Assembly: GCA_930367205.1 (NCBI GenBank)
Contig: OV884013.1
Span: forward strand, 85,747,333 to 85,811,332
Source of the DNA: Acanthosoma haemorrhoidale
Taxonomy: Eukaryota > Arthropoda > Insecta > Hemiptera > Acanthosomatidae
Direction: 5' to 3'
DNA length: 64,000 nucleotides
The notes beneath the pieces were generated by a model, which was given only the letters and a program-made list of their open reading frames with translations, had not been told where the DNA came from and did not search any database. Position numbers and translations under genes: made by a program. The stretch's first letter is position 1. The number at the start of each line of letters is the position of its first letter. Shown one piece after another: positions 52,083 to 64,000 of the stretch.

Positions 52083-53389
52083 ATGAAAATGGACAAAATC
52101 GAGTATCGAGCTGTCATTAAATATTTGTTTTTGAAAGGCAATACGCAAATCAAAGATGAGTTGGATTCTGTGTATGGGGACTCTGCACCATCATTTACCA
52201 CAGTGAAATTTTGGGTAGCTGAATTTAAACGTGGTCGTAAGAGCTTGGGAGACGATGAACGTTCGGGACGTCCAAAAACTGCAACTACCGACGAAAACAT
52301 CGCCAAAATTCACCAAATGGTGCTAGACGACCGCCGAATTAAAGTGAGAGAGATATCAGAGGTTATGAACATGTCAAAAGAACGTGTTTATCACATATTA
52401 AATCAACACTTAGAGATGAGAAAGCTGTCCGCGCGTTGGGTGCCGCGTTTGCCAAAAACGTGTTCGAATGAACATTTCCAACGCTCTGTTGGCGCAGTTT
52501 AGGCACAATAAATCCGAGTTTTGGCGCCGATTAATTACTTTGGATGAAACTTGGATACACCATTATACGCCCGAAACAAAAATACAGTCCAAACAGTGGA
52601 CTGCAAAGGGAGAACCGGCTCCAAAAAAAGCAAAAACTGTTTTTTTGGCTGGGAAAGTGATGGCCAGTGGCGTAACTATATCATCTGGGGCCCGTGGCAA
52701 ATTCCTTTAATGGGGGCCCTATCATTAAGCTGTATTATACTTACGAGTAGTTTAGTTACCCACAACCAATAACAATTTCCAATTGAATATATGGTATATA
52801 TATTTTAATATTTTTATAAATAGGTACAATATTAAAACAATATTTCTGAGCTCGCGGCCACTTGGGCCGGAGCCCTCTTGGGTCGGGGGCCCGTGGGATT
52901 TTGCCAGCCCTGCCACCCTGTAGTTATGCCTGAGGTGATGGCGACTGTTTTTTGGGATAGTCATGGAGTTATTTTAATCGATTATCTTCAAAAAGGAAAA
53001 ACCATTACAGGAGCATACTACGCATCATTACTTGACAAGCTGAAGGCAGAACTTGCGGAAAAACGGCCACATTTGCAGAAAAAGAAAATCCTCTTTCACC
53101 AAGGCAACGCACCTCAGCGGTTGCCATGGCGAAAATCCATGAATTACGGTTTGAACTGCTTCACCATCCGCCTTACTCACCAGATCTAGCCCATAGCGAC
53201 TTCTTTTTGTTCCCTCATCTAAAAATTGCGCTCGGAGGACAGAGATTTTCGTAAAATGAAGAGGCAATCACCTTCGTGAACGATTATTTTGCAGAGAAAA
53301 ACGCCGAGTACTATTTGGACGAGTTACAGAGATGGGAGCATCGCTGGGAGAAGTGTGTAGAGTTACAAGAAGACTATGTTGAAAAATAA
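52083..53389 (+). pseudogene. Mariner transposase, disrupted
   Basis: The frame from the ATG at 52083 gives the N-terminal half (MDKIEYRAVIKYLFLKGNTQ, then TTVKFWVAEFKRGRKSLGDD and VYHILNQHLEMRKLSARWVP). At about 52451-52460 several codons are lost with a frameshift. The next frame carries ALLAQFRHNKSEFWRRLITL and DETWIHHYTPETKIQSKQWT with the first catalytic D. The hAT-like insert interrupts after AGKVMA (52664); TVFWDSHGVILIDYLQKGKT resumes at 52943. The second catalytic position reads HQGNAPQ where HQDNAPA is expected, followed by a frameshift near 53115. YSPDLAHSDFFLFPHLK with the third D follows, then an in-frame TAA (53254) before the C-terminus DYFAEKNAEYYLDELQRWEH, ending at 53387-53389. 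It is dead several times over. Confidence 0.9.
52657..52942. mobile_element. Non-autonomous hAT-like element inserted in the mariner
   Basis: GTGATGGC occurs at 52657-52664 and 52935-52942, an 8-bp target duplication as made by hAT transposases, and removing one copy plus the insert restores the mariner reading. The insert (52665-52934, 270 bp) starts CAGTGGCGTAACTATA and its other end read inward is CTCAGGCATAACTACA, an imperfect terminal inverted repeat of hAT style. Inside are GC-rich subterminal parts containing GGGGCCC and GGGCCGGAGCCC and an AT-rich centre, with no transposase. It must have been moved in trans. Confidence 0.85.
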
Positions 53390-53485
53390 AAAAAAAAATT
53401 CTGAAAAAACGTCTTGGATCTTTGTTAGGTTGGAAACTTTTCAGACCACCCTCGTAATTATTTACCATTATAAACTCTCATTCCA

Positions 53486-53601
53486 CTCCTCGTACTGCGA
53501 TGCACTGATGCATTTGAAGGAGTGCATAAATATAATACATTTTGTTTGTGGTAAAAAGTTCATAGTCTCATATTCAACACTAGGTGATGAGGCTCACCTT
53601 C
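53486..53601 (-). repeat. Dispersed repeat, copy 2 (about 115 bp)
   Basis: The reverse-complement relative of 40845-40959: 24 identical bp at 53578-53601, then TATGCACTCCTTC and a CGAGGAG end in the same order. It begins 30 bp beyond the mariner's right TA and ends about 60 bp before the decayed transposon-borne gene on the same strand, so it may be that element's 3' part. Confidence 0.7.
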
Positions 53602-53664
53602 TGCCTTCTGAATTCAAATATGATCCCCATCATGCAAGGTTTCCAAGAGGCAGGCATTTATAAT

Positions 53665-54790
53665 TTCAAACATTTTAATACTTTCTGTATTCTTAACTAC
53701 ATATTTGTGGAGCCACAAATATTTTTTCTTTAATTTTTGCATCACTAATTTCTGTTTTAAGTGCATGAAACCAGGCATATTGTTCATGGCCCCGGCGAAA
53801 TTCTTGATTAATCCTAGTTTGATATGTAACAGTGGTGTATACACATTTTTAGGACTACCCAATGGGGTGGGGTCATGTTTCATATTTTTCTGTTCATGGA
53901 TGACTGATGCGCGTCTAGGCCATTCTTTTCTAATGAAATGGTCTTTTCTGTCCCTACTATCCTATTCACATAAAAAACAATAATACTTAGTGCAACCAAG
54001 CTGCAGATCAAGAATAAGTGCAATTACCTTCAAATCAATCATCACAAATATTCAATCCATACGGTACGTATTACATATTGAAGCTTTTCCAATATAAATT
54101 TAAAGTTGTCATATGTTTCTTTCATACTAGCAGAATGAGCCACAGGTGCTGATAGGAATTTATTGCCATTATGCAGAAGGACCTTTTTAAACTAATTTTA
54201 GAGGAATCAATGAACAAGCACCATTCTGTTGGGTTATGTTTTGTTGTGGTTTTTTAACAGTTATGTTCATTAAAAAGTGTCTCCATAAGAGAAGAAATGT
54301 TATTCCAAAACACTTAGCCATTTTCTTCAGAAAAATAGTATTTAAATTAAGAATGACAATGATGATATGTAATCATATTATGATATTTTGAAGAAGATTC
54401 CATCCCCTTAGCCAGGAAGGACTGTTTTCTAGCATTTCAGACTGTTTTTGTTTTGGGTAATTTAAAATCTTGTATGAGATCATTAAGATTTTCTTGAGTC
54501 ACTAAATGAGGCTTAGATGAACTGCTTTGTTCAAAAGTTGTGTCACCAGAATCTGTTTCTTTTTCTTCTTTACTTCCATTAGACTCTGAGATCTCTTTAT
54601 CTAATGTCACATGTTCTGGATGCTTTGGTATGAGCAAATCTTTGCAGTGTGGATCTGGTCTCATTCCAGATTGGGAGTTAGGGTACACCACAGTATATTT
54701 CGATCTTGATGTAATCCCTTTAATGTATATTAGGCAGAAATAACAGCCAGAACAGTGATCTTTCTGGTATGTGTGCCATTTTTCCATGCA
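53665..54790 (-). pseudogene. Decayed copy of a transposon-borne arthropod protein family (uncharacterised)
   Basis: Minus-strand blocks in order: MEKWHTYQKDHCSGCYFCLI (C-x-x-C), KYTVVYPNSQSGMRPDPHCK, an acidic Ser/Glu stretch, LVTQENLNDLIQDFKLPK (all 54787-54437); then LKVIALILDLQLGCTKYYCF followed by LCE.DSRDRKDHFIRKEWPR; then PLLHIKLGLIKNFAGAMNN and SDAKIKEKIFVAPQIC (to about 53680). I recall this order from a large family of multi-copy, unnamed proteins in hemipterans and other invertebrates, usually seen near transposons; the recollection was not checked. Two conserved cysteines (CFLCE) and the HIKLGL..NF motif are kept. Multiple stops and frameshifts, and the missing C-terminal HGERFHQD region, make it a pseudogene. 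What the family does is not known to me. Confidence 0.65.
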
Positions 54791-57164
54791 GTGAGAAGCC
54801 TAGAACATGAAAAACAACAGATATGTTGGGCCCAGGCCCTTGTTTGGTCCTGACTTTTTTTACTAATGGAGTAAGGTTTAACCTTTGGGTCTTGAGCCTC
54901 ACTTCATTTCATAAATAACAAAAATTGTTAGGATGATTTAAACAAACTCTAGGTCATTTGTAACTAATGACTAATTAAAAGAAATAAAAAATTAATCACA
55001 GAAAATATGCAATACGAAATAATTGAGACACACATAGCACTCACAATGATGTGTTTACTGGTTCACTGCTATCTCATAACTGGGATCATTCTGATGAATG
55101 GGTGCTGCACTAGATCACGTTTATACATGTCTAAACCTGCACAACTGTTGTGCTACTGAGCAATGCTATCCTTAGAGTTAGCTCATTTGGTTTCAACATA
55201 TTTACATTGCTCTAGGATGCTTTGACTTGACAAAGGACAACTGGATGAAAAAATAAAAATAAAAAACTGTGGGTGATGGAGAAATTCTGAACACATATTT
55301 GAAAACAGGATAAAAAACTGCATTAAGTGCACCTATTGGTACTGATGACACAAATCATGTTGACCAGTGTAATTTTTACTATTAAATGCAGATAAGACTA
55401 AGGCTATCATAAGGACAAAATCTACTACTAAAAAACATTACTTCTTTTTTAATAGTATTCCTATAAAATATCATTCAGAAGAGTTCTCAAGGGATATTGC
55501 CATTTCTCAGTTCAACACTGGATTGAAGTACCTATTCTCCTTAGTGTCACAAATATTTCTTGCCATCTTTTCTACCAAGTTTTAAACAATCCCACCACCC
55601 TTCATGTATTATTGAACACCTTCAATAAAATCATCCATTCACTCCCATTCCATTTGTTTAAGTCCCTTGGAGCTGTACATTTAAGCTCACCGTATTACAG
55701 TTTTTGAAAGACCTTTCCTTATCATCATCTCACCACCACTATCCCACAATCGCCATTCCATTTCCATGAATTTAGAATAAACACAAATTTTGGCACTAGA
55801 ATACAAAAAAAAAAGTCCCAAAAATAACAAGAAAGTCGTTTCTAAAGGGACCACTATGGTATTACAAGTTTAAAATAATGTTCATAATGAATTTTTGTGA
55901 GTTCATATTCATAAACACTTCAGCAATTTTGAATTCATTAGACGACACAGGTTGTTTAAAATGTAGTTTCACTATTTTTATAATAGGTGCTCCAAAATAA
56001 GGATAATTAAAAAAAAAACTGTATTATAACTTTTAATATTTTAAGTAAGTATATCATCTAATTTATACATTCTTTGATATCACAGCCTGAAATTTTTAGT
56101 TTTTTTATCATACTATAATTTAACTCATGTAAACATATTCATTAATGTTAAGGAATTATGATCAAGGAATAATGTACACGATTAACTTAAAATAACATTA
56201 ACAATGCAAAATAGTTAACAATAACTCTACACCTTATATAGTACATAATGTACTATACATAATCATTCATTATTAATATTATTTATTGTTCATTTGATTT
56301 TCATGATCTCTACAATTACATTACACTTAAATAATAAATACAGAAATGTTTGCCTTTTTTAATTTCAAGTTGTTCCACTGGATGAACTAGCAGAATAAAG
56401 TTAAAATACTAAGAGTGGATCACCACTCTTAGCAAAAATAACATAAATGCATAGGCATTCACCTCCACACTTTACTTTTGAGTTATACTTTTAAAGATAT
56501 GAACAGGTTGTTATATAATACTCATAAATAGTTCAATACCAACTAAATTAAAATAAATATATACTATATAAGGTAATTATATAGATTCAAGGACAGCAAC
56601 CTCCAATTTTTTTAGAACTTAGTTTTGCAAGTTATTTGGTGAGCTTTATGCAATGGCTACAGGTTTGTCTTCAAAGTAAGGAAGAAATTACAATTATTTT
56701 GTGAGATGTAAAAGCATTTTTTGGATTTATAGCAGGTTAGTTAGCACATGAGCTTTTTAACTTTTAGCTGGTTTGCTACTAAGCACCTAATATTCTTTTG
56801 CTGTCAAAAAAACTAACAAAAAATATAACAATAATTGTGGACTATTAATGAAATCAAATATAATTAAAAAAAGGAGAATTAAATAGGTAAACACTTGAGG
56901 TTAATAGCTTATTGTAGTAGAGGTGTCCACAATATTCTGATGGAATTCTGTATTTTTCAATCATCTAAATATTTCAATGTAAGCAACATTTTAATGCAAT
57001 GATTTTAATTATTTGTACTAGTCTTCCTCCCCCTCCTCTTCTACTCTAAAATAACATATTTTTTCAATTGACATTTCTAGCTATAGCTATAATGCCTCTA
57101 ATCTACTTCGATTAGATTGCTTTTTTTGATTCGTGCTTTGTTCGATTATTCTCATAATTATGGT
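54791..57164. other. Non-coding AT-rich stretch, including the 3' UTR of the GMC gene
   Basis: No separate gene is recognised. The GMC oxidoreductase 3' UTR (minus strand) begins at 57164. ATTAAA on the minus strand lies near 56989 and AATAAA near 56282-56287; I cannot tell which is used. Confidence 0.5.
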
Positions 57165-60100
57165 TCAACTCTTTAACCTCATGTGATCCTCTTTGATCAT
57201 GTCAGCACCCTTTTCTGCTATCATGATTGTTGGAGCATTAGTATGTGCTGAGACTATCATCGGCATGATCGATGCATCAATCACCCTCAAGTTCCTGATA
57301 CCAATGACTCTCAGCCTAGGATCAACAACAGATGTTGGGTTTCCAGCTGGCCCCATTTTGCAGGTGCCACACTGATGGTAGTTGGTAACTGTAATGTACC
57401 GAGCATGACAAGCCCAGTAGGCATCACTGTTCCTTTGGTGCTTATCACAACCAGGAATAGGCTTATCATATATTTTTGGGTTGAATTCACTAAAGGCAGC
57501 AGTCTGGCTGATGTTTTTGGCAAGCTCTACACCTTTCACAAGGACTTTGACGTCGTCTGGATGGGAGAAAAATCCTAAGTCAATTCTAGGTTTGGCCAAT
57601 GGGTCGGTAGACTTCAGAGTGATCCTTCCTCTGCTCTTTGGCCTCATCACATTCATGAACATAAGGTAGCTATGAACGGAGCCATTTGATTTGTACACTT
57701 GCTGGAAGATCTTGTCATTGATTCCAAAGTTAGCATTGAGGAACTGCATAGACAGTGGAGATGAAATACAGAACTGTATCTCTAGATTTGGGAAGCTGTT
57801 AGGCTTATAAGGGTTAAAAACATCAACAAAGGCTACTGCTTCCAGTCCACCAGTAGCTGTTAATGGACCATTGTTTTTGAGCATATAATCAGTAATTACG
57901 TCGGCTTCAACTACCATGTCTTCTGTGAGACTGACAGGCTTATCCACTGTGAAGATAACATTTCCAATTACAGGGTGATCCATCAAATTTTGCCCCACTG
58001 GTAGATCCTGGACGACAGGGATCTTAAGATCCGCTAAGTGTTTCTTTGGTCCGATTCCTGACAGCATAAGCAGTTGTGGGGAGTTGATGGCACCTGCTGA
58101 TAAAATAACTTCCTTTGTGGCGCGAGCTCGAAACTTTTGGTTCCCTTTGACATATTCTACACCCACTGCTTTGTCACCTTCAAGCAATATCTTTGTCACC
58201 ATACCGTACTTCACAACTGATAAGTTTTTCCTCTTCCTGATTGGGTGGAGGAAGGCCCTGGAAGCACTGAACCTGGTACCGTTTTTAGTGGTTGACTGTA
58301 ACAAATGTAAAAAATAATTAAAGAGCAGCATGCTTTGGAAATAATATAGACTTTTTAATTAAATATTATGTTTAATTCTATTCTATTATGTACCTGAACA
58401 TAAGAAAATCCTTCTATATTGCCACCATTGTAGTCACCTACTTTGAAGCCCAGCTCCCCACCAGCTTTTACAAAGGCATGTGACAGTTGGGACTTGTAAG
58501 GAGCAGTATCCACCGATAAATAACCATTCTGTCGATGCAACCTTAAAACAGAAATATTTCTATACTTGTTGTAGTTAGCACTTATAGGTAGTAGTATAAC
58601 TAATAGATTTTCAGTACTGAATTATAGAATGGTTTGGTTGAAAAATAATTTTGTCCAAGATCTTTAATTAAGTATATCTTTACCAGAATGAAGTTGCTGG
58701 TAATGGTAGGCATCATTGACCCAAAGTAAACCCATGACATTGTTACTTTAAATATACTGAGGGGCACCATTTATGGGAACAATTATTAATCCTTGAATGA
58801 CATTGATTTTAACAGATCCTCAAGAAGTACATATTAGATCCAAGCTATAAACGGTACAGTGATGCCAACTATATTATTGCATAATTTAAAATTTAATACT
58901 AAAAATATTACAAAATTTAATATCTTATGAAAAAGAGATGTTATCTTTATGGCATCAAGACATTAGGAAAGTTACAATTCTTGTCGTGGCAGCATCATTG
59001 CACAGCACCTCAAACTCTCCTGCCTCTATGGTAGCTACCCACTTACCTCTCTGGCGGCTTAAAGTTTGCCTAAGTCTAAGAGGTGTTAAGCGCCCAATGC
59101 TTTTCAGTGATGAATTTTTCAGTTAGAAATAATTGTTCTTAGGAGCATGCACTAAAGCTCACTTAGGCTTTCTTGCATGTAAAATTTTTTCTCCTTTTTT
59201 TTATTTGGCATGCCCCTTTGTATTTAGCTCTTTCCCGCGTGTATATGTTTATCGGTTTTCGAATTAAAAAAAAAAAGGTACAAAGAAACAACACGCATGA
59301 AAGTTAGAACTAGACTGTTTTATTTAAAGTCTATAACCCTGTATATTTACATTCGGGATGTTTACATCCCAAAGTTTGGGGATTAAGGTTGAATACTGAT
59401 GCTGCCCGGAGCTGAACTCCCCCCTGCCAGTTTACGCACACCTCCTCGTAAACTATAAAGTCTAAATTGAGGACAACTTAGGCGATACGACGATCACTCT
59501 CCTAATCATACTAGGGAGCGAAGGCCAGCCAACACAGTACACAACCTGTAATCCCTTACATTCGGTCGTATTCCTAAGACACTTATAGTCCAAATAGAAT
59601 GCTGCCTCCAAACAAAACAAAATAGATAATACTCCTATAAATGATACAAAGTGTACACATGTATACAATACCAAATTTGGCTCCGTGCAGAAGCGAGGAC
59701 ACTCCAACTCACTCATTTTTTTACTGTATGTAGCTCTGTATTATATTTTTTTATTAATTAAAGATACATTTTTATTTTGATCTCTGTGTAGTTACTGAGT
59801 GAATCCACAAGAACTTGTAACAAGAGCAATAAAATATATGCTTTCAATTACCCTTGATCAACTTTTCTATGTTCACAAACTCACTCATATTGTTTCTAAT
59901 TTCATGGATTTATTAGTGATTTTTAATGGTACCGTGTCTTATTTAATATTGTGGTAAATTTAATTCAGTGAAATTGACTACCCAGGTAAATTAATTGTAA
60001 TTTATTAGTCTGCTCAGTATTTGACTGATTTCCTTATTGTCATATTGAAATTTTTTGGATTGCTTTAAACTGCATATTGAATTTAACTCCATAAAAATCA

Positions 60101-61890
60101 CTCCAAAGAAGCAACATTTTTCACTCTGTAATTTGTGTTATTTTATTTTTATATTTATTTCTAGGTATAGTTGTGTTTTTGTTTTATAAATGAATATACA
60201 TGATATCAACCCTAATTTTTATTTTGGCTCTATTGTTTGAGAGTATAACTGTCATCTTTAGGTGGTTACAAACATATTATTAATGTTAAAAAAATTTTGT
60301 GAAAAATAATTAGTAACGTAAAAAATATGTTATTAAAAGTTATATAAACTTATTAAAATACCATAATCAATCAAGTTAAAACTTGTTGTGAGAAATAATT
60401 TGTGGAGAAAAAAGATTTGCTATTAAAAGTTATGTAAAATGTAAATCAAATTCAGATGTAAAATCAAATTCTAAAACCAATAAATATTTAAATAAAGTTA
60501 AAACTTAAAATAGGTATGGTTAATAAAATTTTATATATAATAAGTAAGCAATAAAATATAATAAAACGTTTAAATTATAAAAGGTTAACCAACATATTGA
60601 ATAAGTAATGTACATATACTTTTTTATTTATCTGAAGTTTCTGTGGCTGTGTTATCACAATAACACTGCCACAAAACCTTGATGCTTACTCGCAATATTG
60701 TTGGAGATGGACCTCTTATTATTGTTGTCTTATACGTTTTCTTATGATTTTATTTATGTTTCAATGTACACCGTGCTATACATTTACTGTAGCTAAATGT
60801 TCCATGCACTTCTTTTCTTTCTTGTATTGTTCATTTAGTGGGGCTGTAGTCATTTTATGGATAAGTGAAATCCAGCTTCCTGCTACCTTAGCACACATCC
60901 CCAGTCTTATCAAAAGAAAAATCTGGGTTATATTAAATAGAATGTGGTCAATGGCAATTCATTCGCTGGATGAACGTACAAAAAATCAAAAGCAAGATTT
61001 ACAGACACTATCATAGAAATTACTCCACTTTTTACAACTCAATATTTTAATGTGTATGAAATAATGATACTGTTTCAGTAATTAAAAATTTTACCACTCT
61101 ATTCATTATATTTATTTATTAAATATATTTAATAAATATTTATTAAATTTTAAATTTATTTTAATATTTATCAATTTTAGAATTCAGTTGTATTTATATA
61201 ACTTTTAATAACAAATCTTTTAACTTCTCTATTATTTTGACACGTTTTAACTTAATTGAGTTCAGAATTTAATTTTATTTATATTCTTTCGATCAAAATA
61301 TTTTTATCACCAATTATTTTTGACGAAGTGTTTTTATATAAATCATTTACTTGATATTTATTGTATTCATCAAAAGATGACAGTTATACTGTTGAACTTT
61401 AGTGGCAAAATAAAAATATAGTGGTCAGACCCCTGTTTATTTATTTATTATAGTTATATGCCACCCATCATTATATACAAATAAATTTTATGAAAGTCCA
61501 AAATCTATCTTTCATCAACTTAGGCCACTCATATATATGTTTTTGAATTTTAGCAAGTTACAATATAATTGTATATTTTATATTCTATTATAACATTATT
61601 TATTTGTAATATCCTGGTTTTAGACTATTTTAATGTTCTGAAATAAATTTAAACTAGCATGAAGTTTTGGACTTACTTGGGATTAACTAAATAATTAAAA
61701 GAGTCTGATTGGACATCTTCACTCTTTAAAAAGTAGGGGTAGACATCATTCCAGGACCAGCCTCTATTGCCCAAGGCTTCCCAGTGATCGTAATCGCGCT
61801 GATCTCCCCTAGTGTACACCATGAAATTGATTACTGAGCTGCCTCCCATTACTTTCCCCCTTGGAACTGGGCACCTACCATCCTTCAGGC
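57165..61890 (-). CDS. GMC oxidoreductase (glucose dehydrogenase [FAD, quinone]-like), 3' exons
   Basis: A FAD-dependent enzyme of the glucose-methanol-choline family; insect members oxidise sugars or related alcohols and are often secreted. Exons: 61890-61677, 58541-58394 and 58295-57165, joined by GT-AG introns with matching phases, stop at 57165-57167; 496 codons are present of about 600 usual. The first exon has [20 protein letters not shown] followed by NFMVYTRG (GMC signature 1, FAD contacts). The last has [16 protein letters not shown] (signature 2) and the C-terminal catalytic pair: the histidine in [12 protein letters not shown] and the asparagine in [19 protein letters not shown]. 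The Rossmann GxGxxG and any signal peptide must lie beyond 64000, since the first codon here is split. No stop or frameshift interrupts it. The substrate cannot be told, as insects carry many paralogs. Confidence 0.93.
58542..61676 (-). other. 3.1-kb intron of the GMC gene
   Basis: Bounded by GTAAGT (61676 down) and TTTTAAG (ending 58542). It contains the LTR-like repeat at 59.3-59.7 kb and otherwise AT-rich sequence. Open frames at 58938-59126 and 60744-61016 (+) have no family resemblance or splice support. The shorter intron between the last two exons is 58296-58393. Confidence 0.8.
59279..59720 (-). repeat. Possible solo LTR or other retroelement end
   Basis: This block is GC-richer than the intron around it. 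On the minus strand it has an open but unrecognised frame (59716-59462), a GC-rich middle and AATAAA (59319-59324) followed by about 40 bp ending near a run of T. That layout (regulatory part, poly(A) signal, short tail) fits an LTR or retroelement 3' end. No TG..CA termini or target duplication could be fixed, so the identity is uncertain. Confidence 0.3.
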
Positions 61891-64000
61891 CTGCGGATAT
61901 TAACAGAAAAATTGAAATATTGCTATTTTTTTAATAATAAAAACAAAATCTAAATGACCAGAAAAAAATAATTTCACACATCATCCACAACAGAAATGTC
62001 ACACATCCTCACCTGACGTACATTCTAGCCATTACCCTTTGGCCAGGCTTCTATCAGGATTCCTTCATTTCATCATAGGTCCAGAAATGTTATCCGAAGA
62101 GATAAATAAACAGATTTTAGTCTTAAACATGGACATCGAAGAAATTTTGCAAGATTCTGGTCAAGATTTATGACTGATACAGATGGCAGTTATGTTTAGG
62201 TTGTCATTGTTTAATTCAAATCTATAGTAATATAATGTATTAATGGCAGTTCAGAAAACAAAAAAAAACCTTGCTGTGCTGCAATTTTGCCTCTGGATCT
62301 ATTTATGAGTTGTTTAGCAGAAAACACACCACTTTGCTAATTAAGAAATAATGAACCGAAGACAACATACAATTGAAATCAAGGAAGATGTAGAAAGAAG
62401 ACTATAGTTTTTCTCTTAGGCTCCTTCAGGCAAGTTCTGTAACCACATAAAAAAAACCTTTTTAGATTTCCTCCAACTAATAAGGTAGTTTTTGAAATAT
62501 TCTCCCATAAGCCAAATACAATTGTTTGTTGACCATTGTTTTATCAGATCATAATTCTAACCACTGAGTGCCATGGAAAAATATTTGATTGCTATAAAAA
62601 TGATAAGTTTTTTCAAAATTTTAAATACAATCAAAACAACACTTATAAATAAATACAACCAGTGTATATAAGGAGATTAGTGCCTGCAATAGTAAAAGTC
62701 ACAGAAATAAAAATCGGGGAAATCCATTGTTACCGTTAAAATAAAATAACAATTAAAAATGTCAAAGAAATGTGACTATATTTTATTATTGCATGTTGCA
62801 TTTTCAATGTTGGAAGGGAGGGTGAGTTATCAGCAGATAACACCTTTCTCGCTCTTTCTTGGCGTTTATGTAAAACATTGCAAGATAACAGCCCAAAGCA
62901 TACATAATAAATAAACAGTGAAGTTGACTGATAAGAATTCATGTAGTGAAATTTTCTTTATTTCCAGACATGATATCAGTATATCTGGTTTCAGATTTAG
63001 TGGCTGTTGTGTAAGTTGGAGAACCTATCCAAAATTTGAAATTGAACTTCAGTTCAGCAGGGTACTAAAGTTTTGCAATCATTTTTTTTTTTTTTAAATA
63101 AATTACATTTTGCCTGAAAAATTTTAAAATATTTTTGGTTCTAATGAGCAAAGAAACTATTAGAGCCAATTTTTATTAAAAATAAATATGGCTTATTTTT
63201 TTATGTGTTTTTGTTGATTTTTCTTTGAGTTTTTGAGTTTGTCCCAGAATTCATTCCAAAATTTGTGCTTTTAAGAACTAACTAACCATGTAAAAAAGCA
63301 CTCTTGTAATTTAAAATGCTTAACTACAACCTGTGTACCTGATACCTGTGTACTACTTTTTTCAAAATCTTATTCACCTCAAACCATCAATCATTAAACC
63401 ATAAAACTTATTCACTCATCCAACTTAACTGATTCACCTGAATCTTTATTACTTTGATTTGATGCATACATTAAGTACTGATGTTAAGTAACTGATTCAG
63501 AAGAATTGAATTGTATGAGCACTCATAAGTACCGATACTTTGATACCATGCCTTCATTGAGTTTTAGTATCGATACTTTAGTTTAGTGGGAACTAACCTC
63601 CTCTTGATGTTTTGAGTTAATGTAGTACTTACACACAGTAGTTTACAATACAGACTCACTGTTTACTCTAAACCAGTAAGTAGCGAGTCTGGCACCAGCT
63701 TGATCTTATACCATTGATCTGAATAATATTAATTAATCTTGATGTAAATAACCCCCTCATCACAAATTTTTCTTTTGATTGTTTCCAAACAAGTATATTT
63801 ATAATAATTATTGTATATCAAAGTTGTAAGTGGTTTGAAAATCATGGTTCATTCTTTCAATAAACATCAGTTTTTTAATATTGTACTAAAAATGTTCAAA
63901 GACCATTAATGTTTTTGTTGATTTTTATTGGAATGGCTTGAGAACTTATTTGAAGAAAAGTTCATTAAAGAATATTATTCAATTGATTATAATGTAATAC
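61891..64000 (-). other. Intronic sequence upstream of the first visible GMC exon
   Basis: No preceding GMC exon (FAD-binding GxGxxG or the region just after it) was found here on the minus strand. It is presumed to be intron reaching past the window. Only short unsupported frames are present (for example 62736-62942). Confidence 0.5.

Larger units (their letters stand above)
51914..53454 (+). mobile_element. Second mariner element, with TA duplication and a nested insert
   Basis: The terminal inverted repeats are near perfect: GAGGGTGGTCTGAAAAGTTT at the left (51915 on) matches the complement of the right end (53426-53454), with TA on both sides (51912-51913 and 53455-53456). Its 1541 bp exceeds the usual 1.3 kb because a 270-bp hAT-like element sits inside. 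The good ends suggest a younger insertion than the mariner at 48.7 kb. Confidence 0.93.

Noticed and set aside
59462..59716. 84-codon minus-strand frame with a hydrophobic segment
   Set aside because: It lies inside a repeat-like block in an intron, on the same strand as the host gene, without family resemblance; treated as part of a probable retroelement end.

Overview
This is a 64-kb piece of an AT-rich animal nuclear genome, almost certainly an insect. Evidence: spliced genes with GT-AG introns, an insect-type GMC oxidoreductase, TCAGT-type initiators, and debris of several arthropod transposon families (mariner, Tc1-like, pogo/Tigger-like, hAT-like, Jockey-like non-LTR elements). One transposon-borne protein family that I remember as common in sap-sucking bugs suggests a hemipteroid, but that is inference from memory. 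No bacterial operon, CRISPR array, rRNA or convincing tRNA is present. Most of the window is non-coding.

Layout. 1-9 kb: non-coding, with a non-LTR reverse-transcriptase 3' end at 2985-3482 and microsatellites. 9.2-9.4 kb: CpG-rich island A, with two E-boxes around a head-to-head pair of Suppressor-of-Hairless-type sites. 9.84-10.21 kb: two truncated retrotransposon tails in the same target site. 10-20 kb: mostly unexplained, with a weak promoter/exon candidate near 16.65 kb and a long GA tract at 17.45-17.7 kb. 20.18-20.46 kb: probable last exon of an unrecognised membrane protein (+). 22.0 kb (island C) and 26.8-27.1 kb (island B): further CpG-rich modules with the same site types as A; B lies just upstream of a possible short first exon. 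28.6-29.1 and 31.4-32.1 kb: two more 5'-truncated non-LTR insertions with target duplications. 33.9-34.4 kb: a deleted pogo/Tigger-like element. 41.6-43.2 kb: RNase H debris and a Tc1-like inverted composite.

45.3-46.2 kb: promoter and two exons of a SNAPC1-like gene (+) that appears to lack the middle of the domain, followed by another retrotransposon tail. 48.7-49.9 kb: a dead mariner. 51.9-54.8 kb: a transposon nest with a second dead mariner that carries an 8-bp-flanked hAT-like element inside its transposase, a dispersed 115-bp repeat, and a decayed transposon-borne gene (-). 57.2-61.9 kb: three 3' exons of a GMC-family glucose-dehydrogenase-like oxidoreductase (-). This is the only clearly intact gene; its FAD-binding N-terminus lies beyond 64 kb.

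Working together: the coding genes form no pathway. The most interesting structure is regulatory. CpG islands A, B and C share CGTGGGAA/TTCCCAC(A/G) and CAGGTG sites and an identical 11-mer, the combination known from Notch-plus-proneural-responsive insect enhancers such as those of the Enhancer of split complex. No Enhancer-of-split or Bearded-type protein is recognisable here, so their target is open.
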